DNA from: JAIROC01 sp031553535
Lineage (GTDB): Bacteria > Bacteroidota > Bacteroidia > Bacteroidales > WCHB1-69
Reading direction: 5' to 3'
Length of the DNA stretch: 64,000 bases
NCBI GenBank assembly: GCA_031553535.1
Contig: JAVBLM010000001.1
Coordinates: forward strand, 124,001-188,000
The translations under genes were made by a program, and so were the position numbers. Under the pieces are notes generated by a model, which was not told the DNA's origin, did no database searches, and saw only the letters and a list, made by a program, of their open reading frames with translations. Shown here one piece after another: positions 18,335 to 26,693 of the stretch (its first letter is position 1; each line of letters begins with the position of its first letter).

Positions 18335-18674
18335 CCCCTGTAACTTTATTTAACTTCTGAAACTTCTGTAACTTCTGTAACTTCTATTAAATAGTTTTTA
18401 TCCTGTTAAAATAAACGACTCCTATTCTCATCTTTATCAAACATTAAAATAATCAATTACAATAAATAAATCCCTCCGGATAATAATTCTTCATGAAACG
18501 ATTAAACATTAGAAAGTCAATATTTGTTATAGGGGAGTAATTTATTCTTATATACATATTTCAAAATAAATAAGAAAAATATATAAGAAAAAATCATTAT
18601 GGAATGGTTTTTGAAACTCAAGATACAATAACTGATAAATAATAAAATAATAGTTTAACTTTAAAAAAATAGAT
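18335..18674. other. dpsL upstream region with a 9-bp microrepeat
   Basis: No gene seen. At 18352-18387 the 9-mer AACTTCTGT or a near copy occurs four times in tandem. The rest is very A/T-rich. No clean TAnnTTTG was found, so the promoter of dpsL is not assigned; a peroxide-regulator (OxyR or PerR) site could lie here but I cannot show one. Confidence 0.4.
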
Positions 18675-19187
18675 ATGGGAAAAGAAGCCGTAGAAATTGC
18701 AGGTGTAGACGTAAAAAAACTTTTAGAAATGCTAAATGGTGCACTATCGGAAGAATGGTTAGCATATTATCAATATTGGGTAGGGGCACGTTTAATGGAG
18801 GGTCCAATGAGAAGTGAAATTGAACCGGAATTACTCGTACATGCGAATGAAGAACTTAACCATGCGGTTTTAGTAGTTAACAGAATCATCCAATTGAACG
18901 GGACACCGGTAATAAATCCAAATGAATGGACGAAATTAGCTCGTTGTAAATATGAAGCGCCATCGGATCCTTATGTGGAAGTTATTCTGGAACAAAACTT
19001 AAGGGGAGAAAGATGTGCTATCAAGCGTTATGAAGAAATCGCAAATTATACCGTAGGAAAAGATCATGCAACATATCAAATGGCTGTAACTATTCTTGAA
19101 GATGAATTGGAACACGAACATGATATCGAAGATTGGATCAGAGACTTAGCCAGAATGAAAGAAGACTGGAAAAAAATCAGAATGTAA
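18675..19187 (+). CDS. dpsL: DPS-like ferritin (DPSL, thioferritin)
   Basis: 170 residues, ferritin-like four-helix bundle. Ligands of a bacterioferritin-like di-iron site are seen: E in ALSEEWLAYYQYW, E-E-L-N-H near residue 56, EQNLRGERCAIKRYEEI near 106 and EDELEHEHDIEDW near 145. Two cysteines, in LARCKYEAP (near 90) and GERCAIKRYEE (near 115), sit where DPS-like proteins (Bacteroides fragilis DPSL) have their thioferritin cysteine pair. It should form a dodecameric shell that stores iron and consumes peroxide. The stop codon lies 4 nt before the peroxiredoxin gene, so the two are co-transcribed as an oxidative-stress unit. Confidence 0.88.
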   Translation: MGKEAVEIAGVDVKKLLEMLNGALSEEWLAYYQYWVGARLMEGPMRSEIEPELLVHANEELNHAVLVVNRIIQLNGTPVINPNEWTKLARCKYEAPSDPYVEVILEQNLRGERCAIKRYEEIANYTVGKDHATYQMAVTILEDELEHEHDIEDWIRDLARMKEDWKKIRM

Positions 19188-19191
19188 TAGT

Positions 19192-19899
19192 ATGGAACAA
19201 GAAATATTTTCAATGCCCCGTATAGGAGATAATGCTCCTGAATTCAAAGCATCAACAACACAAGGACCGGTTAATTTCCCTTCGGATTATAAGGGAAGTT
19301 GGGTGATATTATTTAGCCATCCGGCTGATTTTACTCCGGTTTGTACATCCGAATTTGTAACGTTTGCATCGATGGAAAAACAATTCAATGAAGCAAACTG
19401 TAAGTTGATAGGTCTTTCTGTAGATGGTTTATACAGTCATATTGCTTGGTTACGCACTATCAAAGAAAAGATTGAATACAAAGGAATGAAGGATGTAGAT
19501 GTCAAATTTCCTTTGATAGATGACGTTTCAATGAACGTTGCTAAAAAATACGGCATGATCATGGAAGGAGAAGCAACTACTTCCGCTGTACGTGCGGTAT
19601 TCGTAATCGATCCTAATGGAATAGTGCGGGCAATTATATACTATCCTTTGAGTTTGGGCCGTAACTTTGATGAATTGTATCGTATTGTTATTGCTCTACA
19701 GACAGCGGATGAATTCAAAGTTGCTACTCCCGCTGATTGGAGACCTGGAGACGACGTAATTGTTGGCGCAGCAGGAACTTATAATGCAGCACAGGATAGG
19801 ATGGATGGAAAAGAATCCGGACTTATGTGCAAAGATTGGTTCTTCTGTACCAAGAAACTTGACAAAGATACTGTTTTGAAAAAAATCATCAAGAAATAG
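19192..19899 (+). CDS. Peroxiredoxin (AhpC/TSA, Prx6-like)
   Basis: 235 residues. N-terminal thioredoxin-fold peroxidase domain with the peroxidatic cysteine in FSHPADFTPVCTSEF near residue 50 and the conserved Arg in TSAVRAVFVID near 130. The long C-terminal arm (about 165-235; ADWRPGDDVIVG) is typical of Prx6-type enzymes. Two further cysteines in LMCKDWFFCTKKL near residue 215 match the extra C-terminal cysteines of archaeal-type peroxiredoxins, giving a possible resolving cysteine. It reduces H2O2 and organic peroxides. Second gene after dpsL, ended by a clear terminator. Confidence 0.93.
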   Translation: MEQEIFSMPRIGDNAPEFKASTTQGPVNFPSDYKGSWVILFSHPADFTPVCTSEFVTFASMEKQFNEANCKLIGLSVDGLYSHIAWLRTIKEKIEYKGMKDVDVKFPLIDDVSMNVAKKYGMIMEGEATTSAVRAVFVIDPNGIVRAIIYYPLSLGRNFDELYRIVIALQTADEFKVATPADWRPGDDVIVGAAGTYNAAQDRMDGKESGLMCKDWFFCTKKLDKDTVLKKIIKK

Positions 19900-19913
19900 C
19901 CCTAAGAAAATAC

Positions 19914-19946
19914 AAAGGCTTGGTTATAAATCAAGCCTTTTTCCTT
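19914..19946 (+). terminator. Intrinsic terminator of dpsL-peroxiredoxin
   Basis: AAAGGCTTG (19914-19922) pairs with CAAGCCTTT (19932-19940) around a 9-nt loop and runs into TTTCCTTT. Confidence 0.85.
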
Positions 19947-19996
19947 TATATTTCAATATTGATTAAATTACTATTTTTGCGGGAAATATAAACGAT

Positions 19997-20779
19997 ATGA
20001 ATCAAGACAATTTAAATTGCTGTTTAATACAATCTGATATTCACCCTGTGAATATAAAAGATAATTTGAACAGGTATGAAATGCTTTTGGAAAGCATAGA
20101 AAAGAATCCTGATATTATTATCTTTCCGGAAATGTTTGCATGTGGATTTTCAGAGAATATTGCACAAATTGCAGCAAGCTATACAAAAACATGCCTTGAT
20201 CTTTTATATCAGACTTCTCAAAAATATCATGCCGATATTGTAGCAAGTCTTCCGGTGATAGAAAAAGAATATCTTTTTAATCGACTTGTTTGGATCAGAG
20301 AAGGTAGAATAATTGCTCAATATGATAAAAGACATTTATTCTTCGGGTGTGAAAAACAATTGTGTACAAGAGGGGAAACAAAAGTAATTGTAAATAAAAA
20401 TGGCTGGAATTTTTTACCTTTGGTTTGTTATGATATTCGATTCCCCAACTGGTGTAGAAATCATTATAAAGATGATGCATTCACATACGACTGCCTACTG
20501 TTTATTGCTAACTTTCCAACACCACGTGTCGACACGCTAAAATTATTATTAAGAGCACGTGCGGTAGAAAATCAAGCTTATGTAATAGGAATCAACCGAA
20601 TAGGAGAAGATGGCATCGGGAATAAACACTGCGGAGGAAGCATGGTTATCAGCCCGGCGGGAGAAATAATCGCAGAAGCGCCATACAACAAAAATTTTTT
20701 ATTAACTGCGACGATTGGAAAACCTGTTTTAGAGAAATTACGTTCAGATTTTCCTGTCTATAAAGACTGGGATGAATAA
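19997..20779 (+). CDS. Nitrilase-superfamily amidohydrolase (omega-amidase-like)
   Basis: 260 residues. The catalytic triad of the nitrilase superfamily is visible: Glu in IIFPEMFACGF near residue 44, Lys in YDKRHLFFGCE near 110, Cys in LVCYDIRFPNW near 143. The closest functional class is the YafV/omega-amidase type, which hydrolyses alpha-ketoglutaramate or ketosuccinamate in amino-acid salvage; the choice rests on the short length and the DIRFP motif. A -7 element TATTTTTG lies at 19972-19979. Not in an operon with mraZ, which begins 380 nt further on. Confidence 0.88.
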   Translation: MNQDNLNCCLIQSDIHPVNIKDNLNRYEMLLESIEKNPDIIIFPEMFACGFSENIAQIAASYTKTCLDLLYQTSQKYHADIVASLPVIEKEYLFNRLVWIREGRIIAQYDKRHLFFGCEKQLCTRGETKVIVNKNGWNFLPLVCYDIRFPNWCRNHYKDDAFTYDCLLFIANFPTPRVDTLKLLLRARAVENQAYVIGINRIGEDGIGNKHCGGSMVISPAGEIIAEAPYNKNFLLTATIGKPVLEKLRSDFPVYKDWDE

Positions 20780-20922
20780 AATTTGCTTCTTTAAACATAT
20801 AATTAACAACTTTATTAACAATTATTTTTTTATAAAACAAACGAAATCAGAATAATAATAAAAGTAAATATTTTTTTATCAACAATTCATTATTAACAAC
20901 TTATTAATAATGGAAAATGTTT

Positions 20923-21004
20923 TACATTTGCAAGAGATTATATTTAGTTTTAGGCATATTGTAAATACACTGGATATAAGCACATAAGAAAACTTATATA
21001 TTTG
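20923..21004 (+). promoter_or_regulatory. Candidate dcw-cluster promoters
   Basis: Two TAnnTTTG elements, TACATTTG at 20923-20930 and TATATTTG at 20997-21004, lie before mraZ. Neither has a clear TTG at the -33 spacing, so both are tentative. They would put the MraZ boxes inside the leader or just after the start point. Confidence 0.4.
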
Positions 21005-21100
21005 TTCTTTGTTTTTATCTTGTTTTCAAACCATGAGAAATGGATTTAATTTATTGAAAATTAACGGAATGTAGCATGTCCGTATTTTTTTGAAATCCAA

Positions 21101-21140
21101 ATGGGAAAAAATGGGAAAAAACGAGAAAAAACGGGAAGAA
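21101..21140 (+). promoter_or_regulatory. MraZ-box operator (10-bp direct repeats)
   Basis: Four consecutive 10-bp units: ATGGGAAAAA, ATGGGAAAAA, ACGAGAAAAA, ACGGGAAGAA. The MraZ target known in other bacteria is a set of TGGGN repeats separated by 5 nt, which is exactly this spacing; the first two units match fully and the last two by CGAGA and CGGGA. A fifth, weaker unit (TAGGAAATAA) follows. It lies 22-61 bp before the mraZ start, fitting autoregulation of the dcw cluster. Confidence 0.75.
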
Positions 21141-21161
21141 TAGGAAATAAAAAAGAAAAAA

Positions 21162-21638
21162 ATGGTACCGGAAAAAAAGCACAATAGCACAATGGATAGC
21201 AACGGGAGATTCCTGTTACCGGCTTCCATTTTGCGGGAATGGCCCGCAAAAATGGAAGAGGGCTTTGTGATTAGCAGAAGTACTTCCGGTAAATGTTTGA
21301 CTCTCTATCCCATGAAAATTTGGAATACCTACAAGGAAAAGTTAAACAAACTCAATCCTTTTGACCAGAAAAATCGTGCTTATATTCGTGCATTTACTGG
21401 CGGGGCTACCGAAATAAAATCGGATGCCAAAGGACGACTGTTGATTCCTCAACATTTGCAGGAATATGCCCAACTAGGAAAAGAATTATATGTTGTGCAA
21501 TTCAGTTTTTTGGTAGAAATCTGGAATCCGAGTTTATATGATAATTGTAATGTTGATTTCATAGCAAACAATCAGGAATTTATTAGTGAAAAATCGAATG
21601 AAATTTATGGAGATGGAAGCGAATTCTCTTTATCATAA
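21162..21638 (+). CDS. mraZ: Transcriptional regulator MraZ
   Basis: 158 residues, first gene of the division and cell-wall cluster. Two AbrB/SpoVT-like halves are visible, each with the DxxxR motif: MDSNGRFLLPASILREW (near residue 11) and KSDAKGRLLIPQHLQEY (near 88). MraZ forms a ring and binds direct repeats before its own operon, as found here at 21101-21140. The N-terminus before the first DxxxR is short and lacks the usual F-x-G-x strand, so the start is uncertain; ATG at 21192 (MDSNGR) is possible but would remove more. Overlaps rsmH by about 40 nt. Confidence 0.9.
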   Translation: MVPEKKHNSTMDSNGRFLLPASILREWPAKMEEGFVISRSTSGKCLTLYPMKIWNTYKEKLNKLNPFDQKNRAYIRAFTGGATEIKSDAKGRLLIPQHLQEYAQLGKELYVVQFSFLVEIWNPSLYDNCNVDFIANNQEFISEKSNEIYGDGSEFSLS

Positions 21639-22524
21639 TCCGGTAATGCTTACTCAAAGCATTGTTGGGCTTAATATCAAGCCCAATGGGATTTATGTTG
21701 ACCTGACTTTCGGTTCGGGTGGGCACAGTCGTGCCATTCTAGAACATCTCGATGAAAACGGAAAACTATTTGCTTTCGACCAGGATCAGGATAGCAAACG
21801 TAACCTGATTGATGACTCTCGTTTTGTATTTATCAATCAAAATTTCAAACACATAAAAAATCATCTAAAATTCTATGGTGTTGAAAAGGTGGATGCTATA
21901 TTAGGTGACTTGGGCGTATCTTCCCACCAATTCGATTGTGAAGAGCGTGGATTTTCTATTCGTTTTGACGGTCCCCTTGACATGAGGATGGATAATAGAA
22001 AATCGTTAAAAGCCAGTGATATTTTAAACACATTCGAAGAAGCTGAATTAATCCGCATATTTTATCAATATGGAGAAATACAAAATGCAAGAAAGTTAGC
22101 AGAACTCATTATTAAAGAGAGAGAGATAATGCCATTCTCCACATCCCAGGATTTAATAAAACGAATCAACATATGCATTCCTAAACACAGAGAATTCAAA
22201 TATTTAGCCCAATTATATCAATCACTTCGTATAGAGGCAAATGATGAAATGAATGCACTGCGTACTCTTTTGGAACAAAGTACCTCGCTGTTAAATTCCG
22301 GTGGAAGGCTGGTTATCATTTCTTACCATTCCCTCGAAGACCGAATGGTTAAGATATTTATGAGAAGTGGAAATTTCAATGATATAATAGAGAAAGACAT
22401 GTATGGAAATATCTTATCTCCATATACTTTGATAAATCGCAAAGCAATTACTCCTGATGAGCAAGAACTAAAAGATAATAATAGAAGTAGAAGTGCAAAA
22501 TTAAGAATCGCAGAAAAAAAATAA
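21598..22524 (+). CDS. rsmH: 16S rRNA (cytosine-1402-N4)-methyltransferase RsmH
   Basis: 308 residues from the ATG at 21598. Several starts compete (GTG 21586, ATG 21598, 21607, 21613); all give a protein beginning just before HNPVMLTQSIVGLNIKPNG, and all overlap the mraZ end. SAM-binding motif VDLTFGSGGHSRAILE near residue 33, the family block DAILGDLGVSSHQFDCEERGFSIRFDGPLDMRMD near 98-131, and the C-terminal ISYHSLEDRMVK with SRSAKLRIAEK. N4-methylates C1402 of 16S rRNA in the P site. Confidence 0.95.
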   Translation: MKFMEMEANSLYHNPVMLTQSIVGLNIKPNGIYVDLTFGSGGHSRAILEHLDENGKLFAFDQDQDSKRNLIDDSRFVFINQNFKHIKNHLKFYGVEKVDAILGDLGVSSHQFDCEERGFSIRFDGPLDMRMDNRKSLKASDILNTFEEAELIRIFYQYGEIQNARKLAELIIKEREIMPFSTSQDLIKRINICIPKHREFKYLAQLYQSLRIEANDEMNALRTLLEQSTSLLNSGGRLVIISYHSLEDRMVKIFMRSGNFNDIIEKDMYGNILSPYTLINRKAITPDEQELKDNNRSRSAKLRIAEKK

Positions 22525-22525
22525 A

Positions 22526-22987
22526 ATGGCAAATAAATTTAGACCGATTGTAAATACTCCTATACCTGAAGAAGACTATTCAGAAATGAATAAGCCTAAG
22601 AATCGGCCTATACCTTCTAAGAAGAAAAAGCCAAAAAGTAAGAGTAAAATAGGAAAAAAAATCCGTAAAGCATTCGATAATATTTTCGGATTGGGAATAT
22701 TGAGGAAAATAAATTTCCGAAAGAATCTCCCCTATTTTATCATGATCATAATTATGATTATTGCATTGATATATAATAATTTGAACACTCAATCAAAAAG
22801 ACTGAAAATCGAAAAACTTGAAGATGAAATTACCAAAGTCAACGATTTGCTGATGGACGTAATTGAAGAAGAATACAGTGTGGACGATAAACAGGAGAAA
22901 GAACTTTTACAGACGGCCAAAGAAGAAGGCTTTCAAAGTAACGGATACATTCCATATACAATAAAAGTAGAAAAAAAAGAAAAATAA
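22526..22987 (+). CDS. ftsL: FtsL-like cell division protein
   Basis: 153 residues, one base after the rsmH stop. Basic cytosolic N-terminal part (residues 1-70, run of Lys around PSKKKKPKSKSK), one transmembrane helix (about 71-87, PYFIMIIIMIIALIY), then a short periplasmic coiled coil (SKRLKIEKLEDEITKVNDLLMDVIEEEY). The plan and the position between rsmH and ftsI identify it as FtsL, which holds FtsQ and FtsB and activates FtsWI. Sequence conservation in this family is too low for identification from sequence alone. Confidence 0.85.
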   Translation: MANKFRPIVNTPIPEEDYSEMNKPKNRPIPSKKKKPKSKSKIGKKIRKAFDNIFGLGILRKINFRKNLPYFIMIIIMIIALIYNNLNTQSKRLKIEKLEDEITKVNDLLMDVIEEEYSVDDKQEKELLQTAKEEGFQSNGYIPYTIKVEKKEK

Positions 22988-22994
22988 TAATAAC

Positions 22995-25220
22995 GTGAAG
23001 AACTTTAAAATAAGTGTTTTCTTTGTATATGTCGTATTTCTAATCATAGGAATCATGGCAATGTATCGCATTGTCTCTTTAGCCGTTGCAAAAGGAAAAT
23101 ATTACAGGGGCGAAATAGATGATGACAAGGAAATGGTTATTGATGGTCGAATTTTCAAAATAGAAACAAACACAATTTCCGGTAAAAGAGGAAATATTAT
23201 TTCGGATGATGGAACTGTTTTACTATCTACTGTTTATATCTATGATTTATATTGGTATCCATCTTATATATATACAAACAAGGTAAACGACAGTTTATTC
23301 ATGTTGAACGTAGATTCGTTAATCCAAATTTTTCATCGGATAAACCCGAAAAAATCAATTGATTCTTATAATAAACTTATCAAAGAAGAATATCTGAATT
23401 GTCGTCAAGCATACAAAAAAGCTATCAAACAAACAAAAAGCAACGAGAAGAAAGAAAAAGAAAAAGGTTATCTCGCTATTAAGAACCTGCAAAAAGAATA
23501 TGTTCAAATAAAAGTCTCGAATGTCAGTCGTACAAACGAATGGGTTCGTCAGAAAGATATTGATGAAATTGATTCTTTATTCGCTGCCTGGAAAGGAGGT
23601 GGCAATTTTAGAGGAGGCTGTAAAAAAGACAGACGGGATGTAAGAAGGCAATTGACAGGTGGCTATCCTAAAAGCATTTTAGGAATGTTCGAAAGTGTAT
23701 CTTCCAGCAACAGAACCGATTCTATCATCTTTAAAAAAGGAATAGAAGGGTACTATGATTCTACACTTAGAGGAAAATGTATCACTTACCGCATATTAAA
23801 AGTAAATAATGAAACCGTCCGTCTAAAAGAAAACAGAGATATTTCACCCAGTAATGGCTGCGACGTAGTAACGACTATCAACAACGATATACAACGTGTA
23901 ACTAAAAATGCATTAGAGAAACAACTTTTATTATCGGGAGCAGCTTGGGGTTGTGCCGTTGTGATGGATGTAAAAAGCGGAGAAATTAGAGCCATTTGTA
24001 ATTTGGACAAAGTAGGGAATATCTATGAAGAACGGATTGACCATGCAACAACCGAACGATATGAACCGGGGTCAACATTTAAATTAATGACTTTATTAGC
24101 AGCATTAGAATCCGGAAAAATAGATACCAATACAATTGTTGAATGCGATAAAGGCAATTATTATTCTCTGAAAAAAGCATTTGTTATTTCCGATAACAAA
24201 GGATTATACAATGCTGCCAGAATGACCCATAAAAATATCAGTTCATTTCTTCTATCTCTAAAAGGAATGTCTTTAGAAAAAGATTTGAAAATCGAAACTG
24301 CACAGGCACGAATCCCGATATTAATTCCGATCACTTCAAAAGAATCTGATTTTCGGAATGTTACACATGGGTATAGCGTTAAAATACCTCCTGTCTATAT
24401 GCTCGCTTATTATAATGCTATTGCTAATGATGGTAAATATATAAAACCTACGTTAGTAAAATCAATAACTTGTCCTGATAAAGGGTCTTCTACCTCTCAA
24501 CATGAAATAATAAATGCAGCTATTTGTTCTCCACAAACAATTGCCAAAGCAAAAGATTGTCTGGAAGCCGTTGTTACTGAGGGAACTGCAAGAAGGGCAA
24601 GAGATAATCAATATTTAGCGTACATTAAAAATAAAGATACAAACATAATACATTATCCATTAATAGCAGGAAAAACAGGCACTGCTTTTATATATGATGA
24701 GAAAGAGAAAAAATATTCTCCTACACTTAAAAATTCTTCTTTTATCGGTTATTTTCCCAGTCAAAAACCAAAATACACTTGTTTGGTATTGGTTTCAGGA
24801 ACTCCTTTGGATGCAAGTATTGTCGCTGTACCCGTTTGCAAGGAAATTGCCGAAAAATTAAACATGCATGATATAGAAATCGAATTAAGCGAGTCCAGAC
24901 AGAATAGTAAAAAAAATATTCCTACCAGTCGATTTGCCTATACAAAAGACATACAAACAATCTATAATGAACTTCATATTCCTATAAGCCTGTCAAACGA
25001 AAATCAATATGTTAGTCTTACAAAAAATGATAATAATGATATTGTCTCTATTCCCAGAAAGATTCCAAATCGCTCTGTTGCCGAATTAAAACATGCAACA
25101 GTAAAAGATGCAACTTATATTTTGGAAAAAATGGGATATACAGTACAAATAAGAGGAAAAGGAAAAGTTAACGACATACAGATAGCCGGAACAACAGCAA
25201 TCGTGTTTTTAAAAGATTAA
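22995..25220 (+). CDS. ftsI: Septal class B penicillin-binding protein (FtsI/PBP3) with PASTA domain
   Basis: 741 residues, GTG start 7 nt after ftsL. One N-terminal transmembrane helix (VFFVYVVFLIIGIMAMYRIV). The dimerisation part is long and lysine-rich. Transpeptidase domain: SxxK in EPGSTFKLM near residue 362, SxN as SDN in ISDNKG near 399, KTG in IAGKTGTAF near 561. One C-terminal PASTA domain (about 692-740, SVAELKHATVKDATYILEKMGYTVQIRGKG). It cross-links septal peptidoglycan with FtsW. The transpeptidase is rather diverged after the SxN region but all three motifs survive. Confidence 0.92.
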   Translation: MKNFKISVFFVYVVFLIIGIMAMYRIVSLAVAKGKYYRGEIDDDKEMVIDGRIFKIETNTISGKRGNIISDDGTVLLSTVYIYDLYWYPSYIYTNKVNDSLFMLNVDSLIQIFHRINPKKSIDSYNKLIKEEYLNCRQAYKKAIKQTKSNEKKEKEKGYLAIKNLQKEYVQIKVSNVSRTNEWVRQKDIDEIDSLFAAWKGGGNFRGGCKKDRRDVRRQLTGGYPKSILGMFESVSSSNRTDSIIFKKGIEGYYDSTLRGKCITYRILKVNNETVRLKENRDISPSNGCDVVTTINNDIQRVTKNALEKQLLLSGAAWGCAVVMDVKSGEIRAICNLDKVGNIYEERIDHATTERYEPGSTFKLMTLLAALESGKIDTNTIVECDKGNYYSLKKAFVISDNKGLYNAARMTHKNISSFLLSLKGMSLEKDLKIETAQARIPILIPITSKESDFRNVTHGYSVKIPPVYMLAYYNAIANDGKYIKPTLVKSITCPDKGSSTSQHEIINAAICSPQTIAKAKDCLEAVVTEGTARRARDNQYLAYIKNKDTNIIHYPLIAGKTGTAFIYDEKEKKYSPTLKNSSFIGYFPSQKPKYTCLVLVSGTPLDASIVAVPVCKEIAEKLNMHDIEIELSESRQNSKKNIPTSRFAYTKDIQTIYNELHIPISLSNENQYVSLTKNDNNDIVSIPRKIPNRSVAELKHATVKDATYILEKMGYTVQIRGKGKVNDIQIAGTTAIVFLKD

Positions 25221-25226
25221 ATACAA

Positions 25227-26687
25227 ATGAAAACAATTAAAGAACTAATTAACAATATTTCTACAATTCAGATAATTGGCTTGATCGATAAGCAGATCGA
25301 AGCCATCTGTTTTGATACACGGGAAGTGAAAAGTTCTTCTTTATTTGTAGCGCAAAAAGGGACAAAAGTAGATGGGCACAAATATATTGACCAAGCTATT
25401 GAAAAAGGGGCAACTTGCATTGTTGCGGAACAACTTCCCGTAACATTACACGAAGATGTGACCTATTTGCAAGTAAAATCTTCTCCTCATACACTCGCTC
25501 TTTTGGCATGTAACTTTTATGGCAATCCTTCCTATAAATTAAAATTAATAGGAATTACAGGAACAAATGGTAAAACAACAACCGCTACCCTACTCTATCG
25601 ATTATTTACAAATCTGGGATTTAAAGCAGGGTTATTGAGTACAGTTGAGAATAAAATCGGACAAACGACAATTCCCTCTACACATACAACTCCCGATGCT
25701 ATAAAAATAAATCAATTATTATCGCAGATGGTATCCGAGGGCTGTGAATATTGTTTTATGGAAGTAAGCTCGCATGCGATTGTACAAGAACGTATCACAG
25801 GATTACATTTCGTTATTGGAATTTTTACTAACATCACGCATGATCACTTGGATTATCACAAAACATTTAAAGAATATATTGCAGCAAAAAAACTATTTTT
25901 CGATAATCTACCGAAAACAGCATTTGCTTTAACTAACATTGATGATCCAAATGGAAAAGTAATGCTACAAAACACTGCTGCGCAATGTAAAACATATAGC
26001 TTACAAACCATCAATTCTGATTTTAAAGCTAAAGTCAATGAAGATAGTTTGGAAGGAATGAATTTAATCATTGATAACGAAGATGTTTGGTTTAGATTAA
26101 TTGGAAAATTTAATGCTTACAATTTACTTTCAATTTACGCAACAGCTTTACTTTTAGGAGTTAATAAAAAAGATGTATTACGAGAAATGAGCATGCTTGA
26201 GTCAGCAGAAGGCAGATTTTCTACTATCAATAAAAATGGGAAAACGGTAATTATTGACTATGCTCATACTCCTGATGCACTGTTAAATGTTCTTAATACG
26301 ATAAGGGAAATAAGCAAAAACGACCAGAAAATAACTACTGTTGTCGGTTGTGGAGGAGACCGGGATAAAACAAAGCGTCCCGAAATGGCAAAAATTGCAT
26401 ACAACCTAAGCGACAAAGTAATTCTTTCTTCTGATAATCCACGAAGTGAAGACCCTGATTCTATTCTCAATGATATGGTTAAGGGAATTCCAAGCGATGA
26501 TGAAAGTAATGTATTTGTTATTGTCGATAGAAAGCAAGCTATTAAATTGGCCATTGCCACATCACAAACAGGAGATATTATTCTGATTGCAGGCAAAGGT
26601 CATGAAAAATACCAAGAAATAAACGGAGTGAAATACGAATTCGATGATATCGAAATTGCTAAAAACTATTTAGAAAATCTAAAATAA
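25227..26687 (+). CDS. murE: UDP-MurNAc-L-Ala-D-Glu--meso-DAP ligase MurE
   Basis: 486 residues with the full three-domain Mur ligase plan. P-loop GITGTNGKTTTATLL near residue 110; central SHAIVQERITGL and NITHDHLDYHKTF (Mg and substrate); C-terminal VVGCGGDRDKTKRPEMA near 372; and the DNPRSEDPDSI motif near 400, which marks meso-DAP specificity (the Lys-type enzymes have a different tetrad). Hence the peptidoglycan is DAP type, as in Bacteroidales. Six nt after ftsI. Confidence 0.96.
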   Translation: MKTIKELINNISTIQIIGLIDKQIEAICFDTREVKSSSLFVAQKGTKVDGHKYIDQAIEKGATCIVAEQLPVTLHEDVTYLQVKSSPHTLALLACNFYGNPSYKLKLIGITGTNGKTTTATLLYRLFTNLGFKAGLLSTVENKIGQTTIPSTHTTPDAIKINQLLSQMVSEGCEYCFMEVSSHAIVQERITGLHFVIGIFTNITHDHLDYHKTFKEYIAAKKLFFDNLPKTAFALTNIDDPNGKVMLQNTAAQCKTYSLQTINSDFKAKVNEDSLEGMNLIIDNEDVWFRLIGKFNAYNLLSIYATALLLGVNKKDVLREMSMLESAEGRFSTINKNGKTVIIDYAHTPDALLNVLNTIREISKNDQKITTVVGCGGDRDKTKRPEMAKIAYNLSDKVILSSDNPRSEDPDSILNDMVKGIPSDDESNVFVIVDRKQAIKLAIATSQTGDIILIAGKGHEKYQEINGVKYEFDDIEIAKNYLENLK

Positions 26688-26693
26688 TGATAT

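Noticed and set aside
20800..20910. TTATTAACA words before mraZ as DnaA boxes/origin
   Set aside because: They do not match TTATCCACA well, and there is no dnaA gene or repeat cluster nearby.
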